Below, one piece after another: positions 1 to 6,582 of a stretch of DNA of 6,611 bases. Position numbers and translations under genes: made by a program. Within the stretch, counting starts at the first letter, position 1. Each line of letters begins with the position of its first letter. The stretch comes from Pseudothermotoga sp. (GTDB taxonomy: Bacteria > Thermotogota > Thermotogae > Thermotogales > DSM-5069). A model generated the notes under the pieces. The model saw only the letters and a list, made by a program, of their open reading frames with translations. It was not told the origin of the DNA and searched no databases. The stretch covers positions 1 through 6,611 of the forward strand of contig JAPYWY010000089.1 of NCBI GenBank assembly GCA_028276125.1. Direction: 5' to 3'.

Positions 1-83
1 CCTCTGTCTGGAAGGGTTTCCTGGATCAATTGCTGTAAGTTGCTTTTGTCGAGACCATCCTGCAACCGTTCAACGTAACTCAT
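1..83 (-). CDS. Partial CDS, 5' end only, unidentified product
   Basis: An open frame begins with ATG at 83-81 and runs off the left edge after 27 codons; its product starts MSYVERLQDGLDKSN. The ATG is preceded by AGAGGTG at a suitable distance, and the start lies 15 bp after the stop of the SDR gene, so it looks like the fourth gene of the same operon. The visible residues are mostly polar and helix-forming, with no signal peptide or membrane segment. I do not recognise the family: it does not resemble the N-termini I know for mannonate dehydratase, glucuronate isomerase or IolO. Its position suggests a role in hexuronate or sugar-acid metabolism, but that is inference only. Confidence 0.7.
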   Translation of the reverse strand, partial: MSYVERLQDGLDKSNLQQLIQETLPDR

Positions 84-98
84 TTCGAACACCTCTGT

Positions 99-923
99 TC
101 ACACACCGGAGTAGGCGTTGAAACCTCCGTCGATCGGAATGACCGTGCCGGTGACGAACTTGGAGGCATCGGATGCAAGCCAAACGCAAGCACCGATGAG
201 ATCTTCGGGATCGCCGAACCTGCCCATCGGCGTGTGATCGATGATCGCTTTACCCCTTGCGGTGAGGTTGCCCTGCTCATCGAGCAAGAGGTATCGGTTC
301 TGGTTGGTGAGGAAGAAACCTGGAGCGATCGCATTGACTCTGATCTTCTTGCTGTACTCGAGCGCCAAATGCACCGCGAGCCACTGAGTGAAGTTGCTCA
401 CGGCCGCCTTCGCTGCAGAATAGCCCAGTACCCTCGTCAAAGGCCTGAAGGCGGACATTGAGGAGATGTTGATGATCGAACCACCCTCGGGATTCTTCAC
501 CATCGTCTTTCCAAACACTTGAGATGGTAGTATCGCGCCGCCGAACAAGTTCAAACCGACTACCTTCTGGAGTGCTTCCAAGGGTATGTCGAAGAAACTG
601 AGCTGCGGTGAGGTGGTCGCTTCTGGCATGTTCCCACCCGCTGCGTTTATGAGCACGTCCACTTTGCCGAAGTCTTTGAGTATCTCATCGTGAGTTTTCC
701 TGATGCTCTCGATGTTCATCACGTCCATGTGATAACCCTTGGCGCTGAGTCCTTTGGATCTGAGTTCGTTAGCTCTCTCCTCGTAGTTTCTGATGTCGCA
801 TATCACAATGCTCGCACCAAACTTTGCCATGCCTTCTCCTATCGCGGATCCCAAGATTCCAGCCCCTCCAGTGATGACAACAACTTTGCCCTCGAGACTG
901 AAAAGTTTGTACGCTTCGTTCAT
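99..923 (-). CDS. uxuB: SDR-family oxidoreductase, probable D-mannonate oxidoreductase (fructuronate reductase, YjmF/UxuB type)
   Basis: This 274-residue protein is a classical short-chain dehydrogenase. It shows the dinucleotide-binding loop TGGAGILG (18-25), an acidic Asp43 after the second strand (CDI) that favours NAD(H), NAAG (93-96), catalytic Ser155, Tyr168 and Lys172 in the S-x12-Y-x3-K arrangement, and a PG turn (201-202). The glycine loop has Leu before its last Gly and the C-terminus ends in GGFNAYSGV; both recall the Bacillus YjmF (UxuB) group, which interconverts D-fructuronate and D-mannonate. Lying directly after uxaE, which makes fructuronate, supports that role. The ATG at 923 was chosen over an in-frame start 23 codons upstream because AAAGGAG lies just before it and the upstream part overlaps the uxaE 3' end. 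A gluconate 5-dehydrogenase-like activity on another sugar acid is the main alternative. Fold is certain; substrate is inferred. Confidence 0.78.
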   Translation of the reverse strand: MNEAYKLFSLEGKVVVITGGAGILGSAIGEGMAKFGASIVICDIRNYEERANELRSKGLSAKGYHMDVMNIESIRKTHDEILKDFGKVDVLINAAGGNMPEATTSPQLSFFDIPLEALQKVVGLNLFGGAILPSQVFGKTMVKNPEGGSIINISSMSAFRPLTRVLGYSAAKAAVSNFTQWLAVHLALEYSKKIRVNAIAPGFFLTNQNRYLLLDEQGNLTARGKAIIDHTPMGRFGDPEDLIGACVWLASDASKFVTGTVIPIDGGFNAYSGV

Positions 924-939
924 GATCCTCACACTCCTT

Positions 940-2412
940 TCAAACACCCAAAAGCCGGATGTGTTTACCGAGATGCTTTTTGAGAAAATCATAGTGCTCA
1001 GCTTCGTGCTCGAACAACACTTTCATTATACGATCTTTGAAGAGAGTTCCACCGTCCTTTTTCGCAGTCAAAACGGAACCGTAAGTTATGTGTATCAGCT
1101 GTCTGCTGTCGGGTTGATCCAGTAAAGAGACGATCTCTGAGTCTGAGAGCTCATCGACGTTTGGGATCTTCGAAAGGTCCGTCGTGACGTGGTAGGAAGC
1201 TTTGTCTTGATTGAACCTCGAAAGGGCGTACTTGTGGATTTCCCTGTACAGATCCGGAGCGAACCTCGCGACGACCCTGATGGCTTCCAGATAGCTCGTT
1301 CCAGCCGTCTTGACGTGGATGGTTCTATCCGTTTTCTCAGCCAGGATTGGATAGACGCTGAACTTGTCACTACCGGAGTGTAGGGACAGCCTGTAACCTG
1401 TGAGCATCTTGGAGATTGCGACGTGCTTTTCAAGCTCCTGGGTGAACAGTTCGATGTCGCCTACGTAGTCAATCCCTTTTTGCCACTCTCCGGGGAACCT
1501 CAGCGCTAAGGTTTGGAATTCCACACCACGCCTCACGAGTTCCTGAACGAAGAAAATGTGTGCCAGAGTCGTTGTTGGTAACGATGTCTCGTCTATGGAG
1601 ACCTCCAGATCGAAGCTCGTCTTGCACGTTGCTTGCAGTGCTCTGTAACATTTCTCCACGTGTTCGATCGCGTCGATGTAGGTCACGAACACCTCCGCGA
1701 AGTTTTCTTCGTCAAACGTGAGTCTTTCTCCAAGGATTGTGAAATTCTTTCCGATGTATTTCGTTTCGAGAGTGCGCCGCATCGGATGCTCTTCGTAGAA
1801 CCTGACGAGTTCTCTCTTGTCAAATTTCGCAGGATCCTTGACATGGTCCGAAGGATCGATCGTGAACATGGTGTAGCCTGCGTGTGCCGCGCTCTCCAAA
1901 TCTTCGATCTTTTTCACGTGGTCCGCGTCCGCCCCGAATGGACCATCGTAGCCACTCTCGACCACACCCCATACAGCGCTGTGGAGCACATCGATCCAAT
2001 TTCTCTCCGTTCGTGATATCTCCCGGACCGACTGTTGGGCGAAGATCGGAAACAGTTTTTCTTTTTGAACACACTGAGCGTGCGCGGCCGTAGCGACACC
2101 GAGCCTGTCTCCAAAACCAAAGGAAAGTTTCATGTTACAAGTCTTTGGTCTGAGCGAAGGAAAGAGGCTCATGAGGCTTTCACAGTTTCGATCGTTCTTA
2201 GCACACAAAACAACGTCTTGTCGATCGATCTCGCCAATCTTTTGACCTTCGAACAACTCACAGATTCCCTTCTTCCCAATCACGATCAAATACTTCTGGA
2301 TCTGGTCGCGTACAAGAAAGAACGTGGCATCGGCAGTCTTCCTCAACGAAGCCGTATAGGGAACGAATCTGCCCTTCGTGATCCGCTGAAATTGTGCAAA
2401 GAGATCAAACAT
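940..2412 (-). CDS. uxaE: Tagaturonate/fructuronate epimerase UxaE
   Basis: This 490-residue cytosolic protein belongs to the UxaE family, described in Thermotoga maritima (TM0440), which epimerises D-tagaturonate to D-fructuronate and so replaces the altronate branch of galacturonate breakdown. Recognisable conserved blocks are FGFGDRLGVATAAH (98-111), GADADHVK (160-167), DLEVSIDET (268-276) and SLHSGSDKFSVYP (343-355). Their His, Asp and Glu residues suit a metal-dependent sugar-acid epimerase, though I cannot assign ligands individually. No signal peptide is seen. The ATG at 2412 is preferred to an in-frame GTG at 2430, because AAAGGAG (2427-2421) lies 8 nt before the ATG and would fall inside the longer frame. 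The gene starts 14 bp after the repressor and is followed 16 bp later by the SDR that would use its product. Beside inositol genes, it would also drain tagaturonate produced from inositol. Confidence 0.9.
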   Translation of the reverse strand: MFDLFAQFQRITKGRFVPYTASLRKTADATFFLVRDQIQKYLIVIGKKGICELFEGQKIGEIDRQDVVLCAKNDRNCESLMSLFPSLRPKTCNMKLSFGFGDRLGVATAAHAQCVQKEKLFPIFAQQSVREISRTERNWIDVLHSAVWGVVESGYDGPFGADADHVKKIEDLESAAHAGYTMFTIDPSDHVKDPAKFDKRELVRFYEEHPMRRTLETKYIGKNFTILGERLTFDEENFAEVFVTYIDAIEHVEKCYRALQATCKTSFDLEVSIDETSLPTTTLAHIFFVQELVRRGVEFQTLALRFPGEWQKGIDYVGDIELFTQELEKHVAISKMLTGYRLSLHSGSDKFSVYPILAEKTDRTIHVKTAGTSYLEAIRVVARFAPDLYREIHKYALSRFNQDKASYHVTTDLSKIPNVDELSDSEIVSLLDQPDSRQLIHITYGSVLTAKKDGGTLFKDRIMKVLFEHEAEHYDFLKKHLGKHIRLLGV

Positions 2413-2426
2413 GGGACCAACTCCTT

Positions 2427-3191
2427 TCACACCTTGTACACTTCAACACCCTTTTCGATCAGGAACTTCTCGAGTTCATCAGGAATACCAATATCCGTTA
2501 TGACACCGTCGATTTCCTCGGGCATAGCGAAAGATGCAAAGGCGCTTCTGTGGAACTTCGTTGAATCGGTGACCACGTAAACTTTCGATGCACTTTTGAT
2601 CATCGCCCTTTTTACGTCCGCTTCGACTATGCTCGGTGTCATGAAACCTTTTTCGATTGAAAAGCCCGTTGTGCCGAGAAAGGCCTTGTCCACGTTTATC
2701 TCTTCCAGAAACCTCAACGCCCACGGTCCAACGAGCGAAAGGCTGTTTTCTCGTACCACGCCACCCAGAACGATCACTTCGACACCCTGTTCGATGAGCT
2801 TTCCCGCGATGAAGACGTTGTTGGTGACGACGGTGATCGAAGAAAAATCTGCGTGTCTCAGCTCGTACGTGACATAGTAATTCGTACTGCTGCTGTCCAA
2901 AATCACAGTGTCTCCATCCTCGATGAGTGAGACAATCTTCTTTGCGATACGCTTTTTTTCAGCTTCTTTCTGGTGGATCTTTTTCAAAAAGTTCCACTCG
3001 GATTTCGAATGGTCAGCGAGCATCGCGCCACCATGGGTTCTCACGATCGAACCGTTCGACTCCAAGAATTCCAAATCCTTTCTTATTGTTACGCTGCTCA
3101 CGTTGAACCTTTCGACCAGTTCCTGTACGGTCACCTTTCCCTTTCGCTTCAGGATGTCGAGGATTATGTTCCTTCTTTCTTCTGTAAACAT
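2427..3191 (-). CDS. DeoR-family transcriptional repressor
   Basis: This 254-residue protein has standard DeoR-family length and architecture. An N-terminal winged helix-turn-helix (about 4-58) carries the family pattern RRNIILDILKRKG, VTVQELVERFNVSSVTIRKDL and RTHGGA (51-56). A DeoRC sugar-phosphate-sensing domain (about 75-235) follows, with GDTVILDSSST (93-103), TTGF (174-177), EADVKRAMI (190-198) and DSTKF (209-213). Such proteins usually repress neighbouring catabolic genes until a phosphorylated sugar or related intermediate binds. It heads the uxaE operon and sits divergent from the inositol operon, so either or both, plus itself, may be targets. The ATG at 3191 is chosen because the HTH begins immediately after it; a longer in-frame extension would be read through the promoter and encodes a spurious hydrophobic stretch. 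In Thermotoga the known inositol regulator is, as I recall, of another family (ROK), so the name IolR is not transferred. Confidence 0.9.
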   Translation of the reverse strand: MFTEERRNIILDILKRKGKVTVQELVERFNVSSVTIRKDLEFLESNGSIVRTHGGAMLADHSKSEWNFLKKIHQKEAEKKRIAKKIVSLIEDGDTVILDSSSTNYYVTYELRHADFSSITVVTNNVFIAGKLIEQGVEVIVLGGVVRENSLSLVGPWALRFLEEINVDKAFLGTTGFSIEKGFMTPSIVEADVKRAMIKSASKVYVVTDSTKFHRSAFASFAMPEEIDGVITDIGIPDELEKFLIEKGVEVYKV

Positions 3192-3200
3192 GACATCGAT

Positions 3201-3216
3201 CCCCCGTGTGATTATA
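3201..3216 (-). promoter_or_regulatory. Extended -10 promoter and short leader of the deoR-uxaE operon
   Basis: On the minus strand, TGCTATAAT gives a perfect TATAAT (3216-3211) with the TG of an extended -10 one base upstream. No good -35 hexamer lies 16-18 bp further up, as expected for extended -10 promoters. Transcription starting 6-7 bp downstream would begin around 3204, leaving a leader of only about 13 nt before the ATG at 3191. The G-rich ribosome binding site (3205-3201) would then sit at the extreme 5' end of the message. Confidence 0.6.
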
Positions 3217-3229
3217 GCACCTGCGGTTG

Positions 3230-3244
3230 CGAAAGAGTGTTTCG
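3230..3244. promoter_or_regulatory. Candidate repressor site, CGAAA-N5-TTTCG inverted repeat
   Basis: CGAAA (3230-3234) and TTTCG (3240-3244) are perfect 5-bp inverted arms around GAGTG, and the right arm is part of the 8-bp palindrome TTTCGAAA (3240-3247). The element covers the expected -35 position of the minus-strand promoter, where a bound protein would block RNA polymerase. Autoregulation by the DeoR protein is plausible, but the arms are short and could occur by chance. Confidence 0.3.
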
Positions 3245-3343
3245 AAATCAAGAGAAAGTTTTGGAAAAACTGCGCAAGAGTAAGAAAGAAAAAGAAAATA
3301 GAAGTGAAAGCCAATTCAGACGGTGTTAACCGCGAATCTTGAG

Positions 3344-3373
3344 GTTTGTAATCGAGTTCACCTCGTTATAAAC
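3344..3373. promoter_or_regulatory. Candidate operator: 30-bp interrupted palindrome before iolM
   Basis: The left arm GTTTGTAATCGAG (3344-3356) and right arm CTCGTTATAAAC (3362-3373) are inverted copies with one substitution and one extra base, around a 5-bp spacer (TTCAC). The element overlaps the presumed -35 and -10 of the iolM operon and ends 45 bp before the iolM start. Its size and placement suit a dimeric repressor site. Which regulator binds it, the adjacent DeoR protein or an unlinked inositol regulator, cannot be told from the sequence. Confidence 0.55.
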
Positions 3374-3379
3374 TATAAA
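3346..3379 (+). promoter_or_regulatory. Probable promoter of the iolM-iolG-iolN operon
   Basis: TTGTAA (3346-3351) can serve as a -35 element. Three overlapping AT-rich -10 candidates follow in a duplicated heptamer: TATAAA at 3367-3372 (15-bp spacer), TAAACT at 3369-3374 (17-bp spacer) and TATAAA at 3374-3379 (no good -35 at normal spacing). Any of them gives a leader of roughly 30-45 nt. The exact hexamers are uncertain, but no other promoter-like sequence lies nearer the gene. Confidence 0.45.
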
Positions 3380-3418
3380 CTTAGTGACGGAGAGTGTCGC
3401 AGAACGGGAGGGACGAAG

Positions 3419-4606
3419 ATGAAAGCGGTCAGATTGCACGCCAAGTGGGATCCAAGACCGGGATTCAAGCTTGGTCCGAAAGATGTTGAAGGAAAAGTCT
3501 GCTGGCTCGGTAGCAAAGTGTGGAGGTATCCTGAAGTTCGTGTCGAACAAGTTCCAGAACCGAAGATCACGAAACCCACCCAGGTGCTCATCAAGGTCAA
3601 GGCTTGCGGCATTTGTGGCAGCGACGTTCACATGGCCCAGACCGATGAACAAGGTTACATGCTGTATCCGGGTCTCACAGGTTTCCCAACCACGCTCGGT
3701 CATGAATTTTCAGGTATCGTGGTTGACGCTGGTCCTGAGGCGATCAACAGGAGGACCAACAAGCGTTTTGAGCCAGGCGAACCTGTGACGTCCGAAGAGA
3801 TGTTCTGGTGTGGACACTGCAGACCATGTGCGGATGGTTATCCGAACCACTGCGAGAACTTACACGAAATGGGTTTCGACGTGGATGGAGCTTTCGCCGA
3901 GTACATCGTTCTTGAATCGAAGTACCTCTGGAGTCTTAAGGAGCTCGAAGGCGTTTACCAAGGAGACAGACTGTTCATGGCAGGCAGCTTGGTGGAACCT
4001 ACGTCCGTCGCATACAACGCCGTGATAGAAAGGGGTGAAGGCATAAGACCGGGCGACAACGTCGTCATACTCGGTGGTGGACCGATTGGTCTTGCGGCGG
4101 TAGCGATTTTGAAGAGGGCAGGCGCAGCCAAGGTGATACTCTCAGAACCATCAGTCACGCGAAGAAACATCGCAAAACAACTTGGGGCAGACGTCGTGAT
4201 CGATCCAACGAAGGAAAACTTCGTTGAGGCTGTCCTTGACAGCACCAACGGAATGGGTGCCAAATTGTACCTCGAGGCGACGGGATTACCACAGATCGTT
4301 TGGAAAGACATAGAAGAAGTCATTTGGAGAGCAAGGGGCATCAACGCAACTGTTGTCATCGTCGCACGAGCCGACGTGAAGATACCACTCACCGGTGAAG
4401 TGTTCCAAGTGAGACGCGCGCAGGTCGTTGGATCGCAGGGCCACTCAGGACATGGAAACTTCCCGAGGGTGATCAGCCTCATGGCTACGGGAATGGACAT
4501 GACCAAGATCATCTCCAAAACGGTGAGCATCGACGAGATTCCGGAGTACATCAAGAGACTTCAGACCGATAAGGAGCTGGTGAAAGTAACCATGCTCAAC
4601 CCCTGA
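3419..4606 (+). CDS. iolM: Zinc-dependent keto-inositol dehydrogenase IolM
   Basis: This 395-residue protein is a medium-chain zinc dehydrogenase. Catalytic zinc ligands are visible as Cys66 in GICGSDVH, His95-Glu96 in GHE, and Glu193 in LVEPTSVA. The structural zinc loop has Cys131, Cys134, Cys137 and Cys145. The Rossmann domain carries VVILGGGPIG (215-224). Length and N-terminal layout, including extra sequence at about 11-39 before the first conserved strand resumes, fit TM0412 of Thermotoga maritima. That enzyme (IolM) oxidises 2-keto-myo-inositol with NAD to a diketo compound. Neighbouring iolG and iolN supply the steps before and after. The ATG at 3419 follows GGAGG (3407-3411) by 7 nt; an in-frame start 32 codons upstream would lie in the promoter and is rejected. 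It is the first gene of its operon, 13 bp before iolG. A generic sorbitol/threonine-type dehydrogenase would be the alternative without this context. Confidence 0.86.
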   Translation: MKAVRLHAKWDPRPGFKLGPKDVEGKVCWLGSKVWRYPEVRVEQVPEPKITKPTQVLIKVKACGICGSDVHMAQTDEQGYMLYPGLTGFPTTLGHEFSGIVVDAGPEAINRRTNKRFEPGEPVTSEEMFWCGHCRPCADGYPNHCENLHEMGFDVDGAFAEYIVLESKYLWSLKELEGVYQGDRLFMAGSLVEPTSVAYNAVIERGEGIRPGDNVVILGGGPIGLAAVAILKRAGAAKVILSEPSVTRRNIAKQLGADVVIDPTKENFVEAVLDSTNGMGAKLYLEATGLPQIVWKDIEEVIWRARGINATVVIVARADVKIPLTGEVFQVRRAQVVGSQGHSGHGNFPRVISLMATGMDMTKIISKTVSIDEIPEYIKRLQTDKELVKVTMLNP

Positions 4607-4619
4607 GAGGTGAAGGGAC

Positions 4620-5606
4620 ATGGACAAAGTTAAGGTCGGTGTCGTTGGCAGTGGCTTCATAGGACAAGTGCATCTGGAGATACTGTCAGGTTTTGAAGAC
4701 GTGCAGATCATAGGTGTCATGGATGTGGACAAGGGCAGAGCAAAGGCCGTGGCAGAGAAGTTCAACGCTAAGGTGTTCGACGACCTTAAGCAAATGCGCG
4801 ACGCGGGTATCGATGCGGTGTACATAACGTCTCCGAACAGAACTCATTTCGACTACGCCATGAGCGCACTCGATCTGGGTCTGAACGTGTTCTGCGAGAA
4901 GCCGATGACCATTTCTTTGAGAGACGCGATTGAACTCGAGAAGAAGGTCAAAGAGAAGAACCTGGTGTTCCAGGTTGGGCACAATCGAAGATTCGCATAC
5001 GTGTACAAATTCATGAAGGAGAAGATACTGAACGGTTCAGTCAGGCCACTCTCGTTCCAGATAAAGATGAACCGTGGCGAGCTGTTGAACCCACCTTGGA
5101 CGAGTGATAGGAACTACACCGGCGGATTTCTTTTCGAGAGCACCATTCATCTGTTCGACATGGTCAGATGGCTCCTTGGAGACGTCGAGGAGATGTACGT
5201 GCTTGGCAAAAAGAGCGTCTATCTTGATGTGGACGACTGGGCGATCGTCATGAAGCTCAAGAATGGCCTAATAGGAACATTCACATCGTGCGCTCATGCG
5301 AGCTGGATGATCCCATTCGAGCGAGTCGAAGTGTACGGTGAACACAACATGCTCATGAACGAAGAAATGGAGAAGGTTCACTTCTGCAAAGGACTGGGCA
5401 AAGAGGTTGAGAGCCACGATTTCATGAAGGTCGATTTCAAAGAGAAATGGGGCTACGTCGAGGAGAACAGGATCTTCATCGACTGCGTCAAGGAGAAGAA
5501 GACACCGCCAGTCACGGTCTCGGACGGGGTTGCTGTGATCCGCATCATAGACGCTTGTTATAAGGCTGTTGAACGTGGGAACGCGCACGTGAGAATGGAG
5601 GGGTGA
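4620..5606 (+). CDS. iolG: Inositol 2-dehydrogenase IolG (Gfo/Idh/MocA family)
   Basis: This 328-residue protein has an N-terminal NAD-binding domain with GVVGSGFIG (7-15) and Asp35 after the second strand, the signature EKP (93-95) with catalytic Lys94, and a C-terminal substrate domain with GGFLFESTIHLFD (168-180) containing His177. It should oxidise myo-inositol (or a related inositol) at C2 to 2-keto-myo-inositol, the first step of inositol breakdown, as TM0414 does in Thermotoga maritima. Where Bacillus IolG has its active-site Asp, four residues before the catalytic His, this protein has Glu173. The ATG at 4620 follows AGAGGTG, and the gene starts 13 bp after iolM and ends 2 bp before iolN, so translation is probably coupled. 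Many Gfo/Idh/MocA proteins act on other sugars; the inositol assignment rests on the iolM and iolN neighbours. Confidence 0.84.
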   Translation: MDKVKVGVVGSGFIGQVHLEILSGFEDVQIIGVMDVDKGRAKAVAEKFNAKVFDDLKQMRDAGIDAVYITSPNRTHFDYAMSALDLGLNVFCEKPMTISLRDAIELEKKVKEKNLVFQVGHNRRFAYVYKFMKEKILNGSVRPLSFQIKMNRGELLNPPWTSDRNYTGGFLFESTIHLFDMVRWLLGDVEEMYVLGKKSVYLDVDDWAIVMKLKNGLIGTFTSCAHASWMIPFERVEVYGEHNMLMNEEMEKVHFCKGLGKEVESHDFMKVDFKEKWGYVEENRIFIDCVKEKKTPPVTVSDGVAVIRIIDACYKAVERGNAHVRMEG

Positions 5607-5608
5607 AG

Positions 5609-6577
5609 ATGTCTAAATGGAACATACCTCCCGATGGAGGTCACATGGAAAGGCCCACAGGGGTCTATTTCCAAACGATGACAATGAAAGAAATACAAGA
5701 GCGGCTGAAAAAATGCGATCTCATCATCATACCGGTTGGTAGCACCGAGAACCATGGTCCCAACGCACCGACGGGTGAAGACACCTTCCTCGTGACGCGA
5801 ATGGCAGAGCAAGTTGCGCTCAAGACCGGTTGCACGGTCGCAGAGCCAATCTGGTACGGCTTTCACCCGTACCATCACATCGGTATGCCAGGAACGGTGC
5901 CTGTGAAGGATGAGGCTTTCATCGATTTTCTCGTCAGCGTGATCGCAGGTTTCTGGAACACCGGTTTCAGAAAGCAGATTTTACTGAACGGTCATGGGCA
6001 AGAGTTCGTGATACCCGTGGCAATACACAAGTTTGCGAAGATATTCCAAGTTCCCGCGCTGATCGTCAACGTGAACTGGTACCACGCGATTCAGGACAAG
6101 TTCAAGACCAAAGAAGAAGGAGGACCCTACGAGACAAGGTTCATTCATGCAGACGAAGTTGAAACGTCGTGGAGTTTGGCGCTCTTTCCAGAATTTTGCC
6201 ATCAAGAATGGGCAGTCGACACCAAACCGCGTGGTTATTTACCGGAAGGACACATTGACAAAGCGGGGAACCTTTTGCACAGACCCATCGCCTGGTACGG
6301 TCATGTGGGTGGAGGACCGATAGAAGTGGTCGCGTACCCAGAAGGTGTCGTTGGAAAGGCGACTGCAGCGAGTGCTGAGAAAGCTAAAGAGGGTGTGGAA
6401 GCTTTGTTGGACTATCTTGAAAAGCTGGTGAACGACATCATGGAGAGGTTCCCGGTGGGCAAACTGCCACCCGCGCACGAGCTTTCACAGAGACCAAAAG
6501 AAGAGCTCGACGCTGCGCTGAAACAGCCTCTTTCAGAGGGTTGGAGAAGCATCTACAGCATTGGTAACATGTGGTGA
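5609..6577 (+). CDS. iolN: Creatininase-family diketo-inositol hydrolase IolN
   Basis: This 322-residue protein belongs to the creatinine amidohydrolase family of metal-dependent hydrolases. Expected metal-site residues are present: Glu47 and His49 in PVGSTENHGPNAP, Asp58 in GED, NGHG (127-130) and HADEVETS (180-187), which matches the family HAG-x-x-ETS block. In Thermotoga maritima the equivalent TM0413 (IolN) hydrolyses the product of IolM, opening the ring to give 5-keto-L-gluconate; placement after iolM and iolG supports the same role. It is longer than typical creatininases (about 250-260 residues), with an extra N-terminal segment and a C-terminal tail of about 45 residues rich in Pro, Lys and Glu. 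The ATG at 5609 lies 7 nt after GGAGG (5597-5601); a GTG at 5603 is too close to that site. It is the last gene before the terminator. Confidence 0.85.
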   Translation: MSKWNIPPDGGHMERPTGVYFQTMTMKEIQERLKKCDLIIIPVGSTENHGPNAPTGEDTFLVTRMAEQVALKTGCTVAEPIWYGFHPYHHIGMPGTVPVKDEAFIDFLVSVIAGFWNTGFRKQILLNGHGQEFVIPVAIHKFAKIFQVPALIVNVNWYHAIQDKFKTKEEGGPYETRFIHADEVETSWSLALFPEFCHQEWAVDTKPRGYLPEGHIDKAGNLLHRPIAWYGHVGGGPIEVVAYPEGVVGKATAASAEKAKEGVEALLDYLEKLVNDIMERFPVGKLPPAHELSQRPKEELDAALKQPLSEGWRSIYSIGNMW

Positions 6578-6582
6578 CACTG

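Noticed and set aside
2413..2430. GTG start at 2430 for UxaE, six codons upstream
   Set aside because: The AAAGGAG ribosome site lies inside this stretch and is correctly spaced only for ATG 2412.
2035..2580. A 181-codon open frame on the plus strand opposite uxaE and the deoR 3' end
   Set aside because: It overlaps two well-supported genes, resembles no known family and has no ribosome site; a shadow of the coding strand.
3192..3314. A 41-residue in-frame N-terminal extension of the DeoR protein with a hydrophobic stretch resembling a membrane anchor
   Set aside because: It runs through the TATAAT promoter and the T-rich tract. DeoR proteins start just before the HTH, and the ATG at 3191 fits the family length exactly.
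3321..3332. Small inverted repeat CGGT-GTTA-ACCG
   Set aside because: The arms are only 4 bp, there is no T-run, and it lies outside both promoter cores; probably chance.
3323..3418. A 32-residue in-frame N-terminal extension of IolM
   Set aside because: It would be translated from within the operator and promoter region and lacks a ribosome site, whereas ATG 3419 has a strong one and MKAVRL is a typical MDR start.
3955..4554. A 199-codon open frame on the minus strand opposite iolM
   Set aside because: The composition (runs of Ser, Thr, Pro, Met) is typical of antisense to a Rossmann-fold gene, and it has no recognisable domain.
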